Below, piece after piece: positions 28,533-41,251 of a stretch of DNA of 64,000 bases. The stretch comes from Vibrio ruber DSM 16370. Lineage in GTDB: Bacteria > Pseudomonadota > Gammaproteobacteria > Enterobacterales > Vibrionaceae. Under the pieces are notes generated by a model, which saw only the letters and a list, made by a program, of their open reading frames with translations, had not been told where the DNA came from and searched no databases. How positions within the stretch are numbered: position 1 is the first letter of the stretch; every line of letters starts with the position of its first letter. Position numbers and translations under genes: made by a program. Where the stretch lies: contig NZ_FULE01000031.1 in the NCBI RefSeq assembly GCF_900163965.1, positions 248,001-312,000 of the forward strand, given 5' to 3'.

Positions 28533-29273
28533 ATGAGTAATGAATTTGTATATGGCATTCATGCGGTGAGTGCTGTGTTAGAGAAAGCCCCGGATCGTCT
28601 GATCGAAGTCTTTGTTTTGAAAGATCGACAAGATAAGCGGCTTCTTCCCATGCTAAATGAGTTGCAGCGGCTTGGCATTTCGATCCAGCAGATGAGTCGT
28701 CAGGCACTGGATAAAAAATCTCAAGGTGAGAATCATCAAGGGATGATGGCAAGAGTGAAACCGGCCAAAACCTTGAATGAACATGATCTGGATACGCTTT
28801 TAAATACGGTGGAACACCCTCTATTCCTGGTGTTGGATGGCGTGACCGATCCACATAATCTTGGGGCGTGTCTTAGAAACGCAGATGCTGCCGGTGTTAC
28901 AGCCGTGATTGTTCCCAAAGATAAATCTGCGCCACTGAATGCAACTGTGAGTAAAGTTGCCTGTGGTGCTGCTGAAACAGTACCTTTAGTCCGAGTAACC
29001 AATCTGGCCAGAACGATGAAGGCTTTACAGGAGCAGGGGATCTGGTTTGTCGGTACGGCTGGTGAGGCGACTCAGGATATCTTCCAGTCCAAACTGACCG
29101 GCCCATTGGCAATCGTTATGGGGGCAGAAGGTGATGGAATGCGTCGCCTGACCAGAGAAACCTGTGATGCATTGGTTAAGATACCAATGTCGGGAAGCGT
29201 TTCTAGTTTGAATGTCTCTGTCGCAACTGGGATTTGTCTTTTTGAAGCTGTGAGACAACGTTTATCACGTTAA
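28533..29273 (+). CDS. rlmB: 23S rRNA (guanosine-2'-O) methyltransferase RlmB
   Basis: A 246-residue SPOUT methyltransferase that modifies the 23S rRNA guanosine equivalent to G2251 in the peptidyl-transferase centre. The N-terminal substrate-binding domain (1-75) is followed by the three SpoU motifs: [29 protein letters not shown] and [18 protein letters not shown]. Cotranscribed with rnr. Confidence 0.95.
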   Translation: MSNEFVYGIHAVSAVLEKAPDRLIEVFVLKDRQDKRLLPMLNELQRLGISIQQMSRQALDKKSQGENHQGMMARVKPAKTLNEHDLDTLLNTVEHPLFLVLDGVTDPHNLGACLRNADAAGVTAVIVPKDKSAPLNATVSKVACGAAETVPLVRVTNLARTMKALQEQGIWFVGTAGEATQDIFQSKLTGPLAIVMGAEGDGMRRLTRETCDALVKIPMSGSVSSLNVSVATGICLFEAVRQRLSR

Positions 29274-29293
29274 ACTTTCCATCGAATGACAAA

Positions 29294-29321
29294 CTGGCTC
29301 TGCATGAGATGGCGGAGCCAG
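29294..29321 (+). terminator. Probable terminator after rlmB
   Basis: CTGGCTC / GAGCCAG arms with a 14-base loop lie 20 bases past the stop. The T-rich stretch is loose, so confidence is moderate. Confidence 0.5.
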
Positions 29322-29364
29322 AATTTACCTTCTGTTATTATTTCGATTATTTTTCCATCGCACC

Positions 29365-29392
29365 TTGCATGTGACGGTTCTATCTGTATAAT
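29365..29392 (+). promoter_or_regulatory. Promoter of the S10 operon
   Basis: TTGCAT, a 16-base spacer and a perfect TATAAT lie about 260 bases before rpsJ. This is the only strong sigma-70 promoter in the gap and should drive the S10 operon. Confidence 0.75.
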
Positions 29393-29399
29393 ACCCGTC

Positions 29400-29964
<565 letters not shown>

Positions 29965-29978
29965 GGGAGATTAGAAGA

Positions 29979-30608
29979 ATGATTGGTCTAGTCGGACGTA
30001 AAGTGGGTATGACCCGCGTGTTTACTGAAGAAGGCGTTTCTATCCCAGTTACAGTTGTTGAGGTTGAAGCGAACCGTGTTGCTCAAGTTAAAACACTTGA
30101 GTCTGATGGTTACACTGCAATCCAAGTAACTTCTGGTGCGAAAAAAGCCAACCGTGTATCTAAGCCAGAAGCTGGTCACTTCGCGAAAGCGGGTGTTGAC
30201 GCTGGCCGCGGTCTTTGGGAATTCCGTTTAGAAAACGGAGAAGAGTTTTCAGTCGGTTCTGAATTGACTGTTGAACTTTTCAATGAAGTAAAAAAAGTAG
30301 ACGTTACTGGTACATCTAAGGGTAAAGGTTTCCAAGGTGCTGTGAAGCGCTGGAACTTCCGCACTCAAGATATGACTCACGGTAACTCATTGTCGCATCG
30401 TGCTCCTGGTTCTATCGGTCAATGTCAGACTCCAGGTCGTGTATTCAAGGGCAAGAAAATGGCAGGTCACATGGGTGCTGAGCGTGTAACGACTCAAAAC
30501 CTAGAGATCGTACGTGTCGACGCTGAGCGCAACCTGCTTCTGATTAAAGGTGCAGTCCCTGGTGCTATCGGTGGTGACGTGATCGTTAAACCAGCTGTTA
30601 AAGCATAA
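29979..30608 (+). CDS. rplC: 50S ribosomal protein L3
   Basis: 209 residues, starting [15 protein letters not shown]. It is an early assembly protein binding near the 3' end of 23S rRNA. The [15 protein letters not shown] loop and the following [20 protein letters not shown] extension, which reaches toward the peptidyl-transferase centre and carries a modifiable glutamine, are intact. GGGAG precedes the ATG. Confidence 0.97.
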   Translation: MIGLVGRKVGMTRVFTEEGVSIPVTVVEVEANRVAQVKTLESDGYTAIQVTSGAKKANRVSKPEAGHFAKAGVDAGRGLWEFRLENGEEFSVGSELTVELFNEVKKVDVTGTSKGKGFQGAVKRWNFRTQDMTHGNSLSHRAPGSIGQCQTPGRVFKGKKMAGHMGAERVTTQNLEIVRVDAERNLLLIKGAVPGAIGGDVIVKPAVKA

Positions 30609-30624
30609 CGTCTAGGAGTAAGTA

Positions 30625-31227
30625 ATGGAATTGATGGTTAAAGGTGCTGACGCACTAACTGTTTCCGAAACTACTTTCGGACGTGAGTTCAACGAAGCTC
30701 TTGTACATCAGGTGGTTGTTGCTTATGCAGCAGGTGCTCGTCAAGGTACTCGTGCTCAAAAAACACGTTCAGAAGTTTCTGGCGGCGGCGCTAAACCATG
30801 GCGTCAAAAAGGTACTGGCCGTGCTCGTGCCGGTACAATCCGTAGCCCAATCTGGCGTACAGGTGGTGTTACTTTTGCTGCGAAACCACAAGATCACAGC
30901 CAAAAAGTAAACAAGAAAATGTACCGTGGCGCTATGAAGAGCATTCTTTCTGAGCTGGTACGTCAAGAGCGTTTGATCGTTGTTGATGATTTCTCAGTTG
31001 AAGCTCCAAAAACTAAAGAACTGGTAGCTAAGCTTAAAGAACTTGAGCTTAACGATGTACTTATCGTTACTGGTGAAGTAGACGAGAATCTGTTCTTAGC
31101 TGCTCGTAACCTTTATAAAGTTGACGTACGTGACGCTTCAGGAATTGACCCTGTTAGCTTGATCGCGTTTGACAAGGTTCTTATGACTGCTTCTGCAGTT
31201 AAGCAAGTTGAGGAGATGCTGGCATGA
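30625..31227 (+). CDS. rplD: 50S ribosomal protein L4
   Basis: 200 residues. The loop [20 protein letters not shown] lines the exit tunnel, the region where macrolide-resistance changes occur. L4 is also the autogenous repressor of the S10 operon through its leader. The stop overlaps the start of rplW (ATGA). Confidence 0.97.
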   Translation: MELMVKGADALTVSETTFGREFNEALVHQVVVAYAAGARQGTRAQKTRSEVSGGGAKPWRQKGTGRARAGTIRSPIWRTGGVTFAAKPQDHSQKVNKKMYRGAMKSILSELVRQERLIVVDDFSVEAPKTKELVAKLKELELNDVLIVTGEVDENLFLAARNLYKVDVRDASGIDPVSLIAFDKVLMTASAVKQVEEMLA

Positions 31228-31526
31228 TTAGCGAAGAGCGTCTACTAAAAGTTCTGCGTGCTCCGCACATCTCTGAAAAAGCAACTATGGTTGCTGAGAA
31301 AGCAAACACTGTTGTTTTCAAAGTAGCGAAAGATGCAACAAAAAAAGAGATTAAAGCAGCCGTAGAAAAGCTATTTGAAGTTGAAGTTGAATCTGTAAAT
31401 ACCCTGATTACTAAGGGTAAGACTAAACGTCAAGGTATGCGCCAAGGCCGTCGTAGTGATGTGAAAAAAGCGTATGTAACTTTGAAAGAAGGTCAGGATC
31501 TTGACTTCGTTGGCGGCGCGGAATAA
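31224..31526 (+). CDS. rplW: 50S ribosomal protein L23
   Basis: 100 residues, starting [20 protein letters not shown]. It lies at the tunnel exit and is the docking site for trigger factor and SRP. The start overlaps the rplD stop by four bases, implying coupled translation. Confidence 0.97.
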   Translation: MISEERLLKVLRAPHISEKATMVAEKANTVVFKVAKDATKKEIKAAVEKLFEVEVESVNTLITKGKTKRQGMRQGRRSDVKKAYVTLKEGQDLDFVGGAE

Positions 31527-31542
31527 CAGGAGTAGTTGAAAA

Positions 31543-32367
31543 ATGGCTATTGTTAAATGTAAGCCGACTTCGGCTGGTCGCCGTCACGTCGTTAAAATTG
31601 TGAACAATGACCTGCATAAAGGTAAGCCTTATGCGCCGCTTTTAGAAAAAAATTCTAAAAACGGTGGTCGTAACAACAACGGTCGTATCACAGTACGTCA
31701 CATCGGTGGTGGGCATAAGCAACACTATCGTTTGATCGATTTTAAACGTACTAAAGATGGCATTCCGGCAAAAGTTGAGCGTCTGGAATATGATCCAAAC
31801 CGTAGTGCAAACATCGCTTTGGTTCTTTATGCAGACGGTGAACGTCGTTACATCATTGCACCGAAAGGTCTGCAAGCTGGTGATGTAATCCAGTCTGGCG
31901 TTGACGCACCGATTAAAGCAGGTAATACACTGCCGATGCGCAATATCCCAGTGGGTTCAACAGTTCACTGTGTTGAATTGAAACCTGGCAAAGGTGCACA
32001 ACTTGCACGTTCTGCTGGTGCTTATGCACAAATCGTTGCTCGTGACGGTGCATACGCAACAATTCGTCTGCGTTCTGGTGAGATGCGTCGAGTTCCTTCT
32101 GAAGGTCGTGCAACGATTGGTGAAGTTGGTAACTCTGAGCACATGCTTCGTGAACTTGGTAAAGCAGGTGCTACACGTTGGCGTGGTGTTCGTCCTACTG
32201 TTCGCGGTGTTGTGATGAACCCAGTTGACCACCCACACGGTGGTGGTGAAGGTCGCACATCCGGTGGTCGTCACCCTGTATCTCCTTGGGGTATGCCTAC
32301 TAAGGGCTTCAAAACCCGTAAAAACAAACGCACCGACAAGTACATTGTACGTCGTCGTAATAAGTAA
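31543..32367 (+). CDS. rplB: 50S ribosomal protein L2
   Basis: 274 residues. It binds 23S rRNA near the peptidyl-transferase centre and helps join the subunits. The conserved C-terminal region [20 protein letters not shown], with the histidine implicated in activity, is intact. AGGAG precedes the ATG. Confidence 0.97.
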   Translation: MAIVKCKPTSAGRRHVVKIVNNDLHKGKPYAPLLEKNSKNGGRNNNGRITVRHIGGGHKQHYRLIDFKRTKDGIPAKVERLEYDPNRSANIALVLYADGERRYIIAPKGLQAGDVIQSGVDAPIKAGNTLPMRNIPVGSTVHCVELKPGKGAQLARSAGAYAQIVARDGAYATIRLRSGEMRRVPSEGRATIGEVGNSEHMLRELGKAGATRWRGVRPTVRGVVMNPVDHPHGGGEGRTSGGRHPVSPWGMPTKGFKTRKNKRTDKYIVRRRNK

Positions 32368-32384
32368 TCTATTTAAGAGGATAA

Positions 32385-32666
<282 letters not shown>

Positions 32667-32676
32667 GGAGTAGATG

Positions 32677-33009
32677 ATGGAAGCTGTTGCTAAACATAAC
32701 TTTGCTCGTATTTCTCCACAGAAAGCTCGCTTAGTTGCAGATTTGATCCGTGGTAAGTCTGTCGATCAGGCTCTAGAAATTCTGACTTTCAGCAACAAAA
32801 AAGCTGCTGACTTAGTTAAGAAAGTTCTTGAGTCAGCTATCGCAAACGCGGAGCATAACGAAGGTGCAGATATCGACGATCTAAGCGTCGCAAAAATCTT
32901 CGTAGATGAGGGCCCTGTCATGAAGCGTATTATGCCTCGTGCCAAAGGCCGTGCGGACCGTATCTTGAAGCGTTCAAGCCACATTACTGTGGTTGTCGCA
33001 GATCGCTAA
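32677..33009 (+). CDS. rplV: 50S ribosomal protein L22
   Basis: 110 residues. Its beta-hairpin ([14 protein letters not shown]) reaches into the nascent-peptide tunnel. Two adjacent ATGs occur; the second, at 32677, has ideal spacing to AAGGAG and gives the usual length. Confidence 0.95.
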   Translation: MEAVAKHNFARISPQKARLVADLIRGKSVDQALEILTFSNKKAADLVKKVLESAIANAEHNEGADIDDLSVAKIFVDEGPVMKRIMPRAKGRADRILKRSSHITVVVADR

Positions 33010-33028
33010 GAGACTAGGAGAGTAAGCA

Positions 33029-34154
<1,126 letters not shown>

Positions 34155-34155
<1 letters not shown>

Positions 34156-34346
34156 TGAAAGCACAAGATCTACGCGAAAAAAGCGTTGAAGAGCTGAATG
34201 CTGAGCTATTGAATTTGCTACGTGAACAGTTCAACTTGCGTATGCAAGCTGCAACTGGTCAACTACAGCAGACTCATACTCTGAAAGCTGTACGCCGTGA
34301 TATCGCACGTGTGAAAACTGTTTTGACTGAGAAGGCAGGCGCATAA
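34155..34346 (+). CDS. rpmC: 50S ribosomal protein L29
   Basis: 63 residues, two helices, starting [20 protein letters not shown]. It sits near the tunnel exit beside L23. The ATG at 34155 overlaps the rplP stop by one base; the in-frame GTG just upstream is inside rplP and unlikely. Confidence 0.95.
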
Positions 34347-34600
34347 TGAGCGACAAAATTCGTACTCAACTCGGTCGTGTTGTTAGCGACAAGATGGATA
34401 AGTCTATCGTTGTTGCTATCGAGCGTTTCGTAAAACATCCAATTTACGGTAAGTTCGTTAAACGCACGACTAAAATTCACGCACATGACGAAAACAACGA
34501 GTGTGGCCAAGGCGATACCGTTGAAATTTGTGAGTGTCGTCCATTGTCTAAGACGAAGTCTTGGACTTTGGTGAAAGTGGTAGAAAAAGCAAAAATTTAA
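34346..34600 (+). CDS. rpsQ: 30S ribosomal protein S17
   Basis: 84 residues with an OB fold; a primary binding protein of the 16S rRNA 5' domain. It is the last gene of the S10 operon: it overlaps the rpmC stop by one base and is followed by a clear terminator. Confidence 0.97.
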   Translation: MSDKIRTQLGRVVSDKMDKSIVVAIERFVKHPIYGKFVKRTTKIHAHDENNECGQGDTVEICECRPLSKTKSWTLVKVVEKAKI

Positions 34601-34619
34601 TTTCTGCTTTTCAATCAAG

Positions 34620-34656
34620 AAACGGCTCCAATTATTTTTGGAGCCGTTTGTTTTTT
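34620..34656 (+). terminator. Terminator between the S10 and spc operons
   Basis: AAACGGCTCCA / TGGAGCCGTTT with an eight-base loop is followed by G and six T residues. It separates two ribosomal protein operons that are transcribed from different promoters in E. coli. Confidence 0.9.
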
Positions 34657-34679
34657 GACTACCCAATCTGAAAAAAGGG

Positions 34680-34688
34680 TGTTACAAT
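34680..34688 (+). promoter_or_regulatory. Putative extended -10 promoter of the spc operon
   Basis: TGTTACAAT fits an extended -10 (TGnTATAAT). The nearest TTGACT lies 22 bases upstream, too far for a normal -35, so recognition would lean on the extended -10. It lies about 70 bases before rplN, directly after the S10 terminator. Confidence 0.5.
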
Positions 34689-34755
34689 TCGCCTCCCTTT
34701 TTAAAGGCAGCCCGACCCGAGAGGGTCTAGTTTTAATATTTAGCGGAGCACTAAC

Positions 34756-35127
34756 ATGATCCAAATGCAAAGTATGCTGGACGCAGCTGATAACTCAGGC
34801 GCTCGCAGCGTAATGTGTATTAAGGTTCTGGGTGGCTCTCACCGTCGTTACGCACATATCGGCGACATCATCAAAGTTACCGTCAAAGAAGCAATTCCAC
34901 GCGGTAAAGTAAAAAAAGGTGATGTCCTGAAGGCGGTGGTAGTTCGCACCCGTAAAGGCGTACGTCGTCCAGACGGTTCTGTCATTCGCTTCGACCGTAA
35001 CGCTTGCGTATTGTTAAACAACAATACTGAGCAACCAGTCGGTACACGTATCTTTGGTCCAGTGACTCGTGAGCTTCGTAACGCGAAGTTTATGAAGATT
35101 GTTTCACTGGCTCCAGAAGTATTGTAA
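34756..35127 (+). CDS. rplN: 50S ribosomal protein L14
   Basis: 123 residues, starting [20 protein letters not shown]. It forms intersubunit bridges and is the binding site of the silencing factor RsfS. First gene of the spc operon, with GGAG before the ATG. Confidence 0.97.
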   Translation: MIQMQSMLDAADNSGARSVMCIKVLGGSHRRYAHIGDIIKVTVKEAIPRGKVKKGDVLKAVVVRTRKGVRRPDGSVIRFDRNACVLLNNNTEQPVGTRIFGPVTRELRNAKFMKIVSLAPEVL

Positions 35128-35139
35128 GGGAGCACAGAT

Positions 35140-35457
35140 ATGGCAGCTAAAATCCGTCGTAACGACGAAATCGTTGTTCTTGCCGGTAAAGATAAAGGCA
35201 AGAAAGGTAAAGTAACTAAGGTTCTTGGAACTGGTAAAGTTATTGTTGAAGGTATCAACCTTGTGAAAAAACACCAGAAGCCTGTACCGGCTATGGGTGT
35301 ACAGGGTGGCATCGTTGAACAAGAAGCAGCAATTGATGCTTCTAACGTTGCAATCTTCAATGCAGCTACTGGTAAAGCGGACCGTATCGGTTTCCGTTTT
35401 GAAGACGGCAAAAAAGTCCGTTTCTTCAAATCTAACGGTGAAACCATTTCTAACTAA
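35140..35457 (+). CDS. rplX: 50S ribosomal protein L24
   Basis: 105 residues with a KOW motif near the N-terminus ([17 protein letters not shown]). It starts 50S assembly and lies close to the tunnel exit. Close spacing to rplN and rplE fits the operon. Confidence 0.97.
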   Translation: MAAKIRRNDEIVVLAGKDKGKKGKVTKVLGTGKVIVEGINLVKKHQKPVPAMGVQGGIVEQEAAIDASNVAIFNAATGKADRIGFRFEDGKKVRFFKSNGETISN

Positions 35458-35480
35458 TAGACGTAATTTGGAGTTCTACT

Positions 35481-36020
35481 ATGGCGAAACTGCATGATTA
35501 CTACAAGTCGTCTGTAGTCGCTGAACTGACCAAACAGTTCGGTTACACAAGCGTCATGCAAGTCCCTAGGATTGAGAAAATCACCCTAAACATGGGCGTT
35601 GGTGAAGCTATCAACGATAAGAAACTGCTTGAGAATGCAGCAGCTGACATGGCGGCCATTTCTGGTCAAAAGCCATTAGTCACAAAAGCTCGCAAATCTG
35701 TTGCAGGTTTCAAAATCCGTGAAGGCTACCCAATTGGTTGTAAAGTAACCTTGCGTGGCGAACGTATGTGGGATTTTTTGGAGCGTTTGATTTCTATCGC
35801 TCTACCACGTGTACGTGACTTCCGTGGTGTTAGCGCGAAATCTTTTGATGGTCGCGGTAACTACAGCATGGGCGTTCGCGAGCAAATCATCTTCCCGGAA
35901 ATCGACTACGATAAAGTCGATCGTGTGCGTGGTCTTGATGTAACAATCACGACTAGTGCGTCCACTGATGAGGAAGGCCGTGCTCTGCTGGCTGCCTTTA
36001 ACTTCCCATTCCGCAAGTAA
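35481..36020 (+). CDS. rplE: 50S ribosomal protein L5
   Basis: 179 residues. It binds 5S rRNA and contacts S13 across the subunit bridge. Typical elements are [18 protein letters not shown] and the C-terminal [19 protein letters not shown] segment (here [17 protein letters not shown]). Confidence 0.97.
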   Translation: MAKLHDYYKSSVVAELTKQFGYTSVMQVPRIEKITLNMGVGEAINDKKLLENAAADMAAISGQKPLVTKARKSVAGFKIREGYPIGCKVTLRGERMWDFLERLISIALPRVRDFRGVSAKSFDGRGNYSMGVREQIIFPEIDYDKVDRVRGLDVTITTSASTDEEGRALLAAFNFPFRK

Positions 36021-36037
36021 GGTGAAGGGTTACTGTT

Positions 36038-36343
36038 ATGGCTAAACAATCAATGAAAGCACGTGAAGTAAAACGTGCAAAGCTTGTCGCACAGTATGCT
36101 GAAAAGCGTGCAGCGCTAAAAGCTACCATCAGCGACGTAAACGTATCTGAAGAAGAACGTTGGGATGCTGTTCTGAAACTTCAAACACTTCCTCGTGATT
36201 CAAGTGCATCACGTCAGCGTAACCGTTGTAACCAAACTGGTCGTCCACACGGTTACCTACGTAAGTTCGGTTTAAGCCGTATCAAAGTTCGTGAAGCTTG
36301 CATGAAAGGCGAGATTCCTGGACTTCGTAAGGCTAGCTGGTAA
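36038..36343 (+). CDS. rpsN: 30S ribosomal protein S14 (zinc-free form)
   Basis: 101 residues. This is the long form without the CxxC zinc pairs, with [20 protein letters not shown] near the C-terminus. The long zinc-free form needs no zinc in this position. Confidence 0.96.
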   Translation: MAKQSMKAREVKRAKLVAQYAEKRAALKATISDVNVSEEERWDAVLKLQTLPRDSSASRQRNRCNQTGRPHGYLRKFGLSRIKVREACMKGEIPGLRKASW

Positions 36344-36372
36344 TTGCCACTTAATCATTTGGAGTAAAGTTT

Positions 36373-36765
36373 ATGAGCATGCAAGATCCGATTTCGGATA
36401 TGCTGACCCGTATTCGTAACGGTCAGGCAGCACACAAAGTTGCTGTAAAAATGCCTTCTTCAAAGCTGAAAGTTGCAATTGCTGCACTTCTAAAAGCTGA
36501 AGGTTATATCGAAGATTTCGCCGTTGAAGGCGATGTAAAACCTGAACTGGAAGTTACGCTGAAGTATTTTCAAGCGAAACCAGTTATCGAGCAAATCAAA
36601 CGTGTTTCACGTCCTGGCTTACGCGTCTATAAAAGAAAAGACGAGTTGCCATCTGTGATGGGCGGTTTGGGTGTTGCTGTCGTATCCACTTCCAAGGGTC
36701 TGATGTCAGACCGTGCTGCCCGTAAAGCAGGTCTTGGTGGTGAAATCATTTGCTACGTAGCTTAA
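36373..36765 (+). CDS. rpsH: 30S ribosomal protein S8
   Basis: 130 residues, starting [20 protein letters not shown]. It binds the central domain of 16S rRNA and in E. coli represses the spc operon at the rplE translation start. [20 protein letters not shown] is the conserved C-terminal block. Confidence 0.97.
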   Translation: MSMQDPISDMLTRIRNGQAAHKVAVKMPSSKLKVAIAALLKAEGYIEDFAVEGDVKPELEVTLKYFQAKPVIEQIKRVSRPGLRVYKRKDELPSVMGGLGVAVVSTSKGLMSDRAARKAGLGGEIICYVA

Positions 36766-36780
36766 TTATAGGAGTAGGAT

Positions 36781-37314
36781 ATGTCTCGTGTTGCTAAAGC
36801 ACCTGTCGCTATTCCAGCTGGCGTAGAGGTGAAATTAAACGGCCAAGAGATCACTGTAAAAGGTGCAAAGGGTGAACTGACTAGCGTACTAAATGACGCA
36901 GTTGTGATTGCTCAAGAAGAAAATAACCTGACTTTCGGACCTCGTGACGGTGTTGCGAATGCTTGGGCACAGGCAGGTACTGCACGTGCACTAGTGAACA
37001 ACATGGTTGTCGGTGTGACGGATGGCTTTACGAAGAAGCTTACATTAAAAGGTGTTGGTTACCGTGCCTCAATGAAAGGCAATGCTGTAGCATTGACACT
37101 AGGCTTCTCTCACCCTGTTGAACATGAATTACCAACAGGTATTAAAGCGGAATGTCCAAGCCAAACTGAAATTGTCATCACCGGTTGTGATAAACAACTT
37201 GTGGGTCAAGTGGCTGCTGATATTCGTGCTTATCGTGAGCCTGAACCATACAAAGGTAAAGGTGTTCGTTACGCAGATGAGAATGTGCGTACTAAAGAAG
37301 CTAAGAAGAAGTAA
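36781..37314 (+). CDS. rplF: 50S ribosomal protein L6
   Basis: 177 residues with two repeated domains, located near the factor-binding stalk base. The C-terminal [20 protein letters not shown] is the family signature. AGGAG precedes the ATG. Confidence 0.97.
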   Translation: MSRVAKAPVAIPAGVEVKLNGQEITVKGAKGELTSVLNDAVVIAQEENNLTFGPRDGVANAWAQAGTARALVNNMVVGVTDGFTKKLTLKGVGYRASMKGNAVALTLGFSHPVEHELPTGIKAECPSQTEIVITGCDKQLVGQVAADIRAYREPEPYKGKGVRYADENVRTKEAKKK

Positions 37315-37323
37315 GGTAACACT

Positions 37324-37677
37324 ATGGATAAGAAAGCATCTCGCATCCGTCGTGCCACACGTGCACGTCGTAAGATTGCAGAACTGGGTGCCACTCGCCT
37401 AGTTGTACACCGTACTCCTCGTCACGTGTACGCTCAGGTTATCGCATCTAATGGCTCTGAGGTTATCGCTGCAGCTTCTACTGTAGAAAAAGCGATCCGT
37501 GAGCAACTGAAATTCACTGGAAACATCGAAGCAGCACAAGCGGTAGGTAAAGCTATTGCTGAACGCGCTCTGGAAAAAGGCGTGTCAGAAGTTGCTTTTG
37601 ATCGTTCCGGTTTCCAATACCACGGTCGAGTAGCGGCGCTAGCAGAATCTGCTCGTGAAGCTGGTCTGAAATTCTAA
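37324..37677 (+). CDS. rplR: 50S ribosomal protein L18
   Basis: 117 residues, starting [20 protein letters not shown]. It is a 5S rRNA binding protein of the central protuberance, with an arginine-rich N-terminal tail and conserved C-terminal [20 protein letters not shown]. Confidence 0.97.
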   Translation: MDKKASRIRRATRARRKIAELGATRLVVHRTPRHVYAQVIASNGSEVIAAASTVEKAIREQLKFTGNIEAAQAVGKAIAERALEKGVSEVAFDRSGFQYHGRVAALAESAREAGLKF

Positions 37678-37691
37678 GGTAGGGTTGGAAG

Positions 37692-38192
37692 ATGGCTAAA
37701 GAATTACAACAAGCGACTGATTTGCAAGAAAAATTAATCGCTGTTAACCGTGTTTCTAAAACGGTTAAAGGTGGTCGAATCATGAGCTTTACTGCACTAA
37801 CAGTTGTTGGTGACGGTAATGGTCGCGTAGGTTTCGGTTACGGCAAAGCTCGTGAAGTACCTGCTGCGATTCAAAAAGCAATGGAAAAAGCGCGTCGTAA
37901 CATGATTACAATCGCGTTGAACGAAGGCACCCTTTTCCACCCGGTAAAAGGTCGCCACTCGGGCTCTAAAGTTTACATGCAGCAAGCTGCTGAAGGTACG
38001 GGTGTTATCGCCGGTGGTGCGATGCGTGCTGTACTTGAAGTTGCAGGTGTACATAACGTTTTGTCAAAAGCGTATGGCTCAACAAACCCAATCAACATCG
38101 TTCGTGCAACGATTGATGCTCTGGGTAGCATGAAGTCACCAGAAATGGTTGCTGCTAAACGTGGTCTAACTGTTGAATCAATTTCGGAGTAA
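37692..38192 (+). CDS. rpsE: 30S ribosomal protein S5
   Basis: 166 residues with an N-terminal double-stranded-RNA-binding fold ([20 protein letters not shown]) and a C-terminal alpha/beta domain. It contributes to decoding accuracy and to the mRNA entry channel. Spectinomycin resistance maps to its N-terminal loop; the sequence here looks like the usual form. Confidence 0.97.
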   Translation: MAKELQQATDLQEKLIAVNRVSKTVKGGRIMSFTALTVVGDGNGRVGFGYGKAREVPAAIQKAMEKARRNMITIALNEGTLFHPVKGRHSGSKVYMQQAAEGTGVIAGGAMRAVLEVAGVHNVLSKAYGSTNPINIVRATIDALGSMKSPEMVAAKRGLTVESISE

Positions 38193-38197
38193 GAACC

Positions 38198-38374
38198 ATG
38201 GCAACTATTAAAGTAACTCAAACTAAAAGCTCAATTGGTCGCCTACCTAAGCATAAAGCTACTTTGCGTGGTCTAGGCCTTCGTCGTATCAACCACACTG
38301 TTGAACTTGAAGATACACCATGTGTACGTGGTATGATCAATAAAGTTCAATACATGGTTAAAGTTGAGGAGTAA
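38198..38374 (+). CDS. rpmD: 50S ribosomal protein L30
   Basis: 58 residues, [20 protein letters not shown] at the start, then the conserved [19 protein letters not shown]. It lies between rpsE and rplO in the standard spc order, five bases after the rpsE stop, and its length is normal for the family. Confidence 0.96.
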   Translation: MATIKVTQTKSSIGRLPKHKATLRGLGLRRINHTVELEDTPCVRGMINKVQYMVKVEE

Positions 38375-38379
38375 TCAGA

Positions 38380-38814
38380 ATGCGTTTGAATACTCTATCT
38401 CCGGCTGCGGGTTCTAAGCCTTCTAAGAAGCGTTTAGGTCGCGGTATCGGTTCTGGCCTGGGTAAAACTGGTGGTCGTGGCCACAAAGGTCAAAAATCAC
38501 GCTCTGGCGGTAAAGTTCGTGCAGGTTTTGAAGGTGGACAAATGCCTTTGAAACAACGCTTGCCAAAATTCGGTTTCACTTCTCGTAAGAGTTTAGTGTC
38601 TGCTGAAGTTCGTCTAAGTGAATTAGCGAAAGTAACAAGCGAAGTTGTTGACCTGAACAGCCTGAAAGCAGCAAATGTTGTGACTAAAAACATTGAGAAT
38701 GTGAAAATCGTTCTTTCTGGTGAGATCAACAAAGCTGTTACAGTGAAGGGTTTACGCGTAACTAAAGGCGCTAAAGCTGCAATCGAAGCTGCAGGCGGAA
38801 AAATCGAGGAATAA
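38380..38814 (+). CDS. rplO: 50S ribosomal protein L15
   Basis: 144 residues, with the glycine-rich basic N-terminal extension ([20 protein letters not shown]) that threads into 23S rRNA. GAGG just upstream lies in the end of rpmD. Confidence 0.97.
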   Translation: MRLNTLSPAAGSKPSKKRLGRGIGSGLGKTGGRGHKGQKSRSGGKVRAGFEGGQMPLKQRLPKFGFTSRKSLVSAEVRLSELAKVTSEVVDLNSLKAANVVTKNIENVKIVLSGEINKAVTVKGLRVTKGAKAAIEAAGGKIEE

Positions 38815-38832
38815 TCTCGAAACGAGGTACAG

Positions 38833-40170
38833 ATGGCTAAGAAACCAGGACAAGATTTTCGTAGTGCTCAGAGCGGCTTAAGTGAATTGAAGTCGCGCTT
38901 GTTATTCGTATTAGGTGCGCTTCTCGTATTCCGAGCTGGCTCTTTTGTGCCGATTCCTGGTATTGACGCAGCTGTACTAGCCGATTTGTTCGAACAGCAA
39001 AAAGGGACCATCGTAGAAATGTTTAACATGTTCTCCGGTGGTGCTCTTTCGCGTGCATCTATATTAGCACTGGGTATCATGCCGTATATTTCGGCATCGA
39101 TTGTTGTCCAGCTGCTAACTGTAGTTCATCCCGCGTTAGCTGAACTCAAGAAAGAGGGTGAAGCAGGGCGTCGTAAGATTAGCCAATATACGCGTTACGG
39201 CACGCTTGTACTTGCAACATTCCAAGCTCTTGGGATTGCGACAGGACTACCAAACATGGTCTCTAATCTGGTTGTTATCGACCAAACCATGTTTACGTTC
39301 ATCGCAACAGTGAGTCTAGTAACTGGTACCATGTTCTTAATGTGGTTAGGTGAACAGATTACTGAGCGGGGTATTGGTAATGGGATTTCATTACTGATAT
39401 TTGCAGGTATTGTTGCTGGTCTGCCAAAGGCAATCGGACAAACGATTGAGCAAGCGCGTCAAGGTGAATTGCATGTGCTTCTTCTCTTGTTGATTGCTGT
39501 GATTTCTTTTGCTGTGATTTATTTTGTTGTCTTTATGGAGCGTGGTCAGCGGCGTATCGTCGTTAACTATGCAAAACGCCAGCAAGGCCGCAAAGTTTTC
39601 GCAGCACAGAGTACCCATTTGCCATTGAAAATTAATATGGCAGGAGTAATTCCAGCAATCTTTGCATCGAGTATTATTTTGTTCCCCGGAACATTAGCGC
39701 AATGGTTTGGTAATAGTGGCGGTGAAGGTTCAGCGTTTAGCTGGCTGACAAAAGTGTCTTTGGCACTGAGCCCTGGTCAACCTTTGTATGTAATACTTTA
39801 TGCAGTTGCAATTATCTTTTTCTGTTTCTTTTATACTGCGTTGGTATTTAACCCTCGTGAAACAGCAGATAATTTGAAGAAGTCTGGTGCGTTCGTACCC
39901 GGTATCCGCCCAGGTGAGCAGACTGCCAGATATATCGATAAAGTAATGACACGTTTAACCTTAGCTGGTGCGTTATACATTACCTTTATCTGTCTGATCC
40001 CTCAGTTCATGATGGTCGCTTGGAATGTACGTTTCTATTTTGGCGGCACCTCACTACTGATTGTAGTTGTGGTTATTATGGACTTTATGGCACAGGTACA
40101 GACTCATATGATGTCAAGTCAATATGATTCTGTGTTGAAAAAAGCAAATCTGAAAGGCTACGGCCGTTAA
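38833..40170 (+). CDS. secY: Preprotein translocase subunit SecY
   Basis: A 445-residue inner-membrane channel with ten membrane segments, partner of SecE and SecG. The plug region follows [17 protein letters not shown], and the cytosolic loop [20 protein letters not shown] binds SecA or the ribosome. It lies in the spc operon after rplO, as in most bacteria. Confidence 0.97.
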   Translation: MAKKPGQDFRSAQSGLSELKSRLLFVLGALLVFRAGSFVPIPGIDAAVLADLFEQQKGTIVEMFNMFSGGALSRASILALGIMPYISASIVVQLLTVVHPALAELKKEGEAGRRKISQYTRYGTLVLATFQALGIATGLPNMVSNLVVIDQTMFTFIATVSLVTGTMFLMWLGEQITERGIGNGISLLIFAGIVAGLPKAIGQTIEQARQGELHVLLLLLIAVISFAVIYFVVFMERGQRRIVVNYAKRQQGRKVFAAQSTHLPLKINMAGVIPAIFASSIILFPGTLAQWFGNSGGEGSAFSWLTKVSLALSPGQPLYVILYAVAIIFFCFFYTALVFNPRETADNLKKSGAFVPGIRPGEQTARYIDKVMTRLTLAGALYITFICLIPQFMMVAWNVRFYFGGTSLLIVVVVIMDFMAQVQTHMMSSQYDSVLKKANLKGYGR

Positions 40171-40197
40171 TTCAGATTTCTCTCACGGAGTTTAGCA

Positions 40198-40311
40198 ATG
40201 AAAGTTCGTGCTTCCGTTAAAAAAATCTGTCGTAACTGTAAAGTTATCAAGCGTAACGGTGTCGTTCGCGTGATTTGCAGTGAGCCAAAGCACAAGCAAC
40301 GCCAAGGCTAA
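40198..40311 (+). CDS. rpmJ: 50S ribosomal protein L36 (zinc-binding form)
   Basis: 37 residues, [20 protein letters not shown] at the start. It keeps the zinc ligands Cys11, Cys14, Cys27 and His32, so this is the zinc-requiring form. CACGGAG precedes the ATG. Last gene of the spc operon. Confidence 0.96.
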
Positions 40312-40340
40312 TTAGCAGAATTTTTTACTTGAAAAAACAA

Positions 40341-40374
40341 GGTCGGTCGAGTATATTCCTCGGCCTACCTTTTG
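40341..40374 (+). terminator. Terminator between the spc and alpha operons
   Basis: GGTCGGTCGAG / CTCGGCCTACC with a seven-base loop and one mismatch is followed by TTTT. Confidence 0.7.
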
Positions 40375-40375
40375 C

Positions 40376-40459
40376 GTGCAAAAGAAGTAGTATCCCGCAA
40401 CGTATCCTCTACGGGCTTTGTTGCGGATAATTCTTTGATGAAAGTACTAGGAGTGAATA
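40376..40459 (+). promoter_or_regulatory. Alpha operon leader (S4 control region)
   Basis: CCGCAAC and GTTGCGG can pair around a loop that contains a second short pairing (CCTCTACGGG). The region ends TACTAGGAGTGAATA before a GTG start. The ending is very like the E. coli alpha leader, a pseudoknot bound by S4 to repress rpsM translation. The fold is not proven here. Confidence 0.65.
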
Positions 40460-40816
40460 GTGGCCCGTATAGCAGGCATTAACATTCCTGATCAAAAACA
40501 TGCTGTAATTGCATTAACTGCAATCTACGGTATCGGTAAGACTCGTTCACAAGCTATCTTGGCTGAACTAGGTATTGCTGAAAGTGTTAAGATCAGTGAA
40601 CTAACTGAAGAGCAGATCGATCAACTGCGTGATGGTGTAGCTAAATACACTGTAGAAGGTGATCTACGTCGTGAAGTATCAATGAACATCAAGCGTCTAA
40701 TGGACCTTGGTTGTTATCGTGGTCTTCGTCATCGTCGCAGTCTACCTCTACGTGGACAGCGTACTAAAACCAACGCTCGCACCCGTAAGGGTCCGCGTAA
40801 GCCGATCAAGAAATAA
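40460..40816 (+). CDS. rpsM: 30S ribosomal protein S13
   Basis: 118 residues, [18 protein letters not shown] after the initiator. The start codon is GTG, as in E. coli, with TAGGAG seven bases upstream; the weak start fits S4-controlled translation. The protein contacts the P-site tRNA and bridges to L5. The arginine/lysine-rich tail ([10 protein letters not shown]) is complete. Confidence 0.96.
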   Translation: MARIAGINIPDQKHAVIALTAIYGIGKTRSQAILAELGIAESVKISELTEEQIDQLRDGVAKYTVEGDLRREVSMNIKRLMDLGCYRGLRHRRSLPLRGQRTKTNARTRKGPRKPIKK

Positions 40817-40828
40817 TCGGGAAGGTAG

Positions 40829-41224
<396 letters not shown>

Positions 41225-41251
41225 CGTTTCGAGGAAGATTGGAGAAAGATC

